From the NCBI GenBank assembly GCA_028817635.1, contig JAPPPH010000156.1, positions 1 to 6,284 of the forward strand: a DNA stretch of 6,284 bases, in the 5' to 3' direction. Under the pieces are notes generated by a model, which was given only the letters and a program-made list of their open reading frames with translations, was not told the origin of the DNA and did no database searches. Position numbers and translations under genes: made by a program. The stretch's first letter is position 1. Each line of letters opens with the position of its first letter. This document shows, piece after piece, positions 5,298 to 6,284 of this stretch. The DNA is from Verrucomicrobiales bacterium (lineage in GTDB: Bacteria; Verrucomicrobiota; Verrucomicrobiia; Limisphaerales; UBA1096).

Positions 5298-6284
5298 ATG
5301 GAACTCGCTGCATGGCTCATCCTGTTGCTGCCGCTGATCTCAGCGGTGACGATCGGCATTGGTGCGTTTCGCTCCAAGCCGATCAGCGCAGGGATTTCCA
5401 TCGCAGCAGTCGTGGGGTCGTTCATTTTGACAATCGTCATGGTGGTAACTGGGGATGCTAACATACATCCCAAGGTCAGTTGGCTGGCGATCGAAGGGCT
5501 GAGTGTGGACATCGGTTTGCAGATCGACAAACTGAGCAAACTGATGCTCTGCGTCGTGACTGGTGTGGGGAGTTTGATTCACATTTTCTCGCTCGGCTAC
5601 ATGAAGGAGGATCGCGACTTCTCCCGCTACTTTGCCTTTCTGAGCCTGTTCATCTTTTCGATGCTCGGCATCGTGCTGGCCGACAACTTCGTGATGATGT
5701 TCATCTTTTGGGAGTTGGTCGGTGTTTCGAGCTATCTGTTGATTGGTTTCTGGTTCGAGAAACCAAGCGCTGCCGATGCGGCGAAAAAGGCGTTCATGAC
5801 GAACCGAGTCGGGGATTTCGGTTTTCTGCTGGGTATCCTCATGGTGTGGGCGGCGTTCGGTTCGGTCAATTTTGACGTTCTGGAAAACGAGGAGGCGACG
5901 GCACTTTGTGGCCTGGCTGGATTCCTGATTTTCTGTGGTGCGATGGGCAAATCGGCGCAGGCACCGCTACATGTCTGGCTGCCGGACGCGATGGAAGGCC
6001 CGACCCCGGTCAGCGCACTCATTCACGCGGCGACGATGGTCGCGGCTGGCGTGTATATGTTGTGCCGTGTATTTTTCCTGATCGAGGGCACATGGGCGAT
6101 GGAGGCGATTGCCTGGATTGGGGGAGTCACTGCGTTGTTGGCAGCCCTCATGGCTGTGCAGCAGGACGACATCAAGCGAATCCTCGCCTACTCAACGCTT
6201 TCGCAACTAGGCTACATGGTGATGGTGGTGGGGTTGGGAGGGGAGACTAATGGCGACTATTATAAAATCACCAATGTCGCTGGA
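5298..6284 (+). CDS. nuoL: NADH-quinone oxidoreductase subunit L, 3'-truncated by window edge
   Basis: This is the distal antiporter-like membrane subunit of complex I. The frame starts at an ATG one base after the nuoK stop and stays open to the window end (329 codons). Full-length NuoL is usually 600-700 aa, so about half is present. Diagnostic sequence includes FSLGYMKEDRDFSRYFAFL (97-115), FWELVGVSSYLLIGFW (137-152) with the conserved helix glutamate E139, and GKSAQAPLHVWLPDAMEGP (217-235) with K218. HAATMVAAGVYM carries H243, and DDIKRILAYSTLSQLGYM (290-307) follows. E139, K218 and H243 correspond to E144, K229 and H254 of E. coli NuoL, residues of the proton channel. No SD is visible upstream, where the sequence is A/T-rich, so coupling to nuoK is likely (inference). 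Confidence 0.97.
   Translation, partial: MELAAWLILLLPLISAVTIGIGAFRSKPISAGISIAAVVGSFILTIVMVVTGDANIHPKVSWLAIEGLSVDIGLQIDKLSKLMLCVVTGVGSLIHIFSLGYMKEDRDFSRYFAFLSLFIFSMLGIVLADNFVMMFIFWELVGVSSYLLIGFWFEKPSAADAAKKAFMTNRVGDFGFLLGILMVWAAFGSVNFDVLENEEATALCGLAGFLIFCGAMGKSAQAPLHVWLPDAMEGPTPVSALIHAATMVAAGVYMLCRVFFLIEGTWAMEAIAWIGGVTALLAALMAVQQDDIKRILAYSTLSQLGYMVMVVGLGGETNGDYYKITNVAG

Noticed and set aside
4242..5539. Minus-strand open frames of 217 and 215 codons opposite nuoI-nuoL
   Set aside because: Their His/Gln/Arg-rich composition with no family motif is what reverse-complemented membrane-protein codons give. The plus-strand genes fully explain the sequence.

Overview
The window is a plus-strand stretch of a single operon encoding respiratory complex I (NADH:quinone oxidoreductase, nuo). 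Seven genes follow one another with almost no intergenic DNA: nuoF (5' end cut off), nuoG, nuoH, nuoI, nuoJ, nuoK and nuoL (3' end cut off). Every junction is a 1-9 nt gap or a 1-4 nt overlap, so there is no gene-free stretch, and I see no promoter, terminator, RNA gene, CRISPR array or mobile-element gene.

Layout: the first 2.7 kb encode the hydrophilic arm, with NuoF (FMN/NADH site and cluster N3) and NuoG (N1b, N5, N4 and N7 ligands). NuoH then forms the quinone-site membrane anchor and NuoI carries N6a and N6b. NuoJ, NuoK and NuoL are membrane proton-translocating subunits. Electrons would pass NADH -> FMN (NuoF) -> NuoF/NuoG clusters -> NuoI clusters -> quinone at the NuoH interface, driving proton pumping through the membrane arm. 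nuoA-E are expected upstream and nuoM/N downstream, but both lie outside the window.

Organism: an aerobic or otherwise respiring bacterium, moderately GC-rich, with canonical nuo order. The short NuoG (565 aa) and NuoF with an extra Lys-rich loop are not proteobacterial in style. A Verrucomicrobiota/PVC-type source is my guess at low confidence; the sequence alone does not settle it.

The genes are ordinary. The notable signal is a short palindrome, CTTGGCCAAG (best form CGCTTGGCCAAGCG), present six times exactly and once with one mismatch, always inside coding sequence. It is read in three different frames (RLAK, AWPS, ALGQ), and most copies sit in poorly conserved protein segments: the NuoF C-terminal tail, the degenerate C-terminal domain of NuoG and the loop before the last helix of NuoJ. 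By chance a given 10-mer should occur about 0.006 times in this length. This looks like a dispersed, HIP1-like or miniature-repeat-like genomic element. I do not see a new gene system here.
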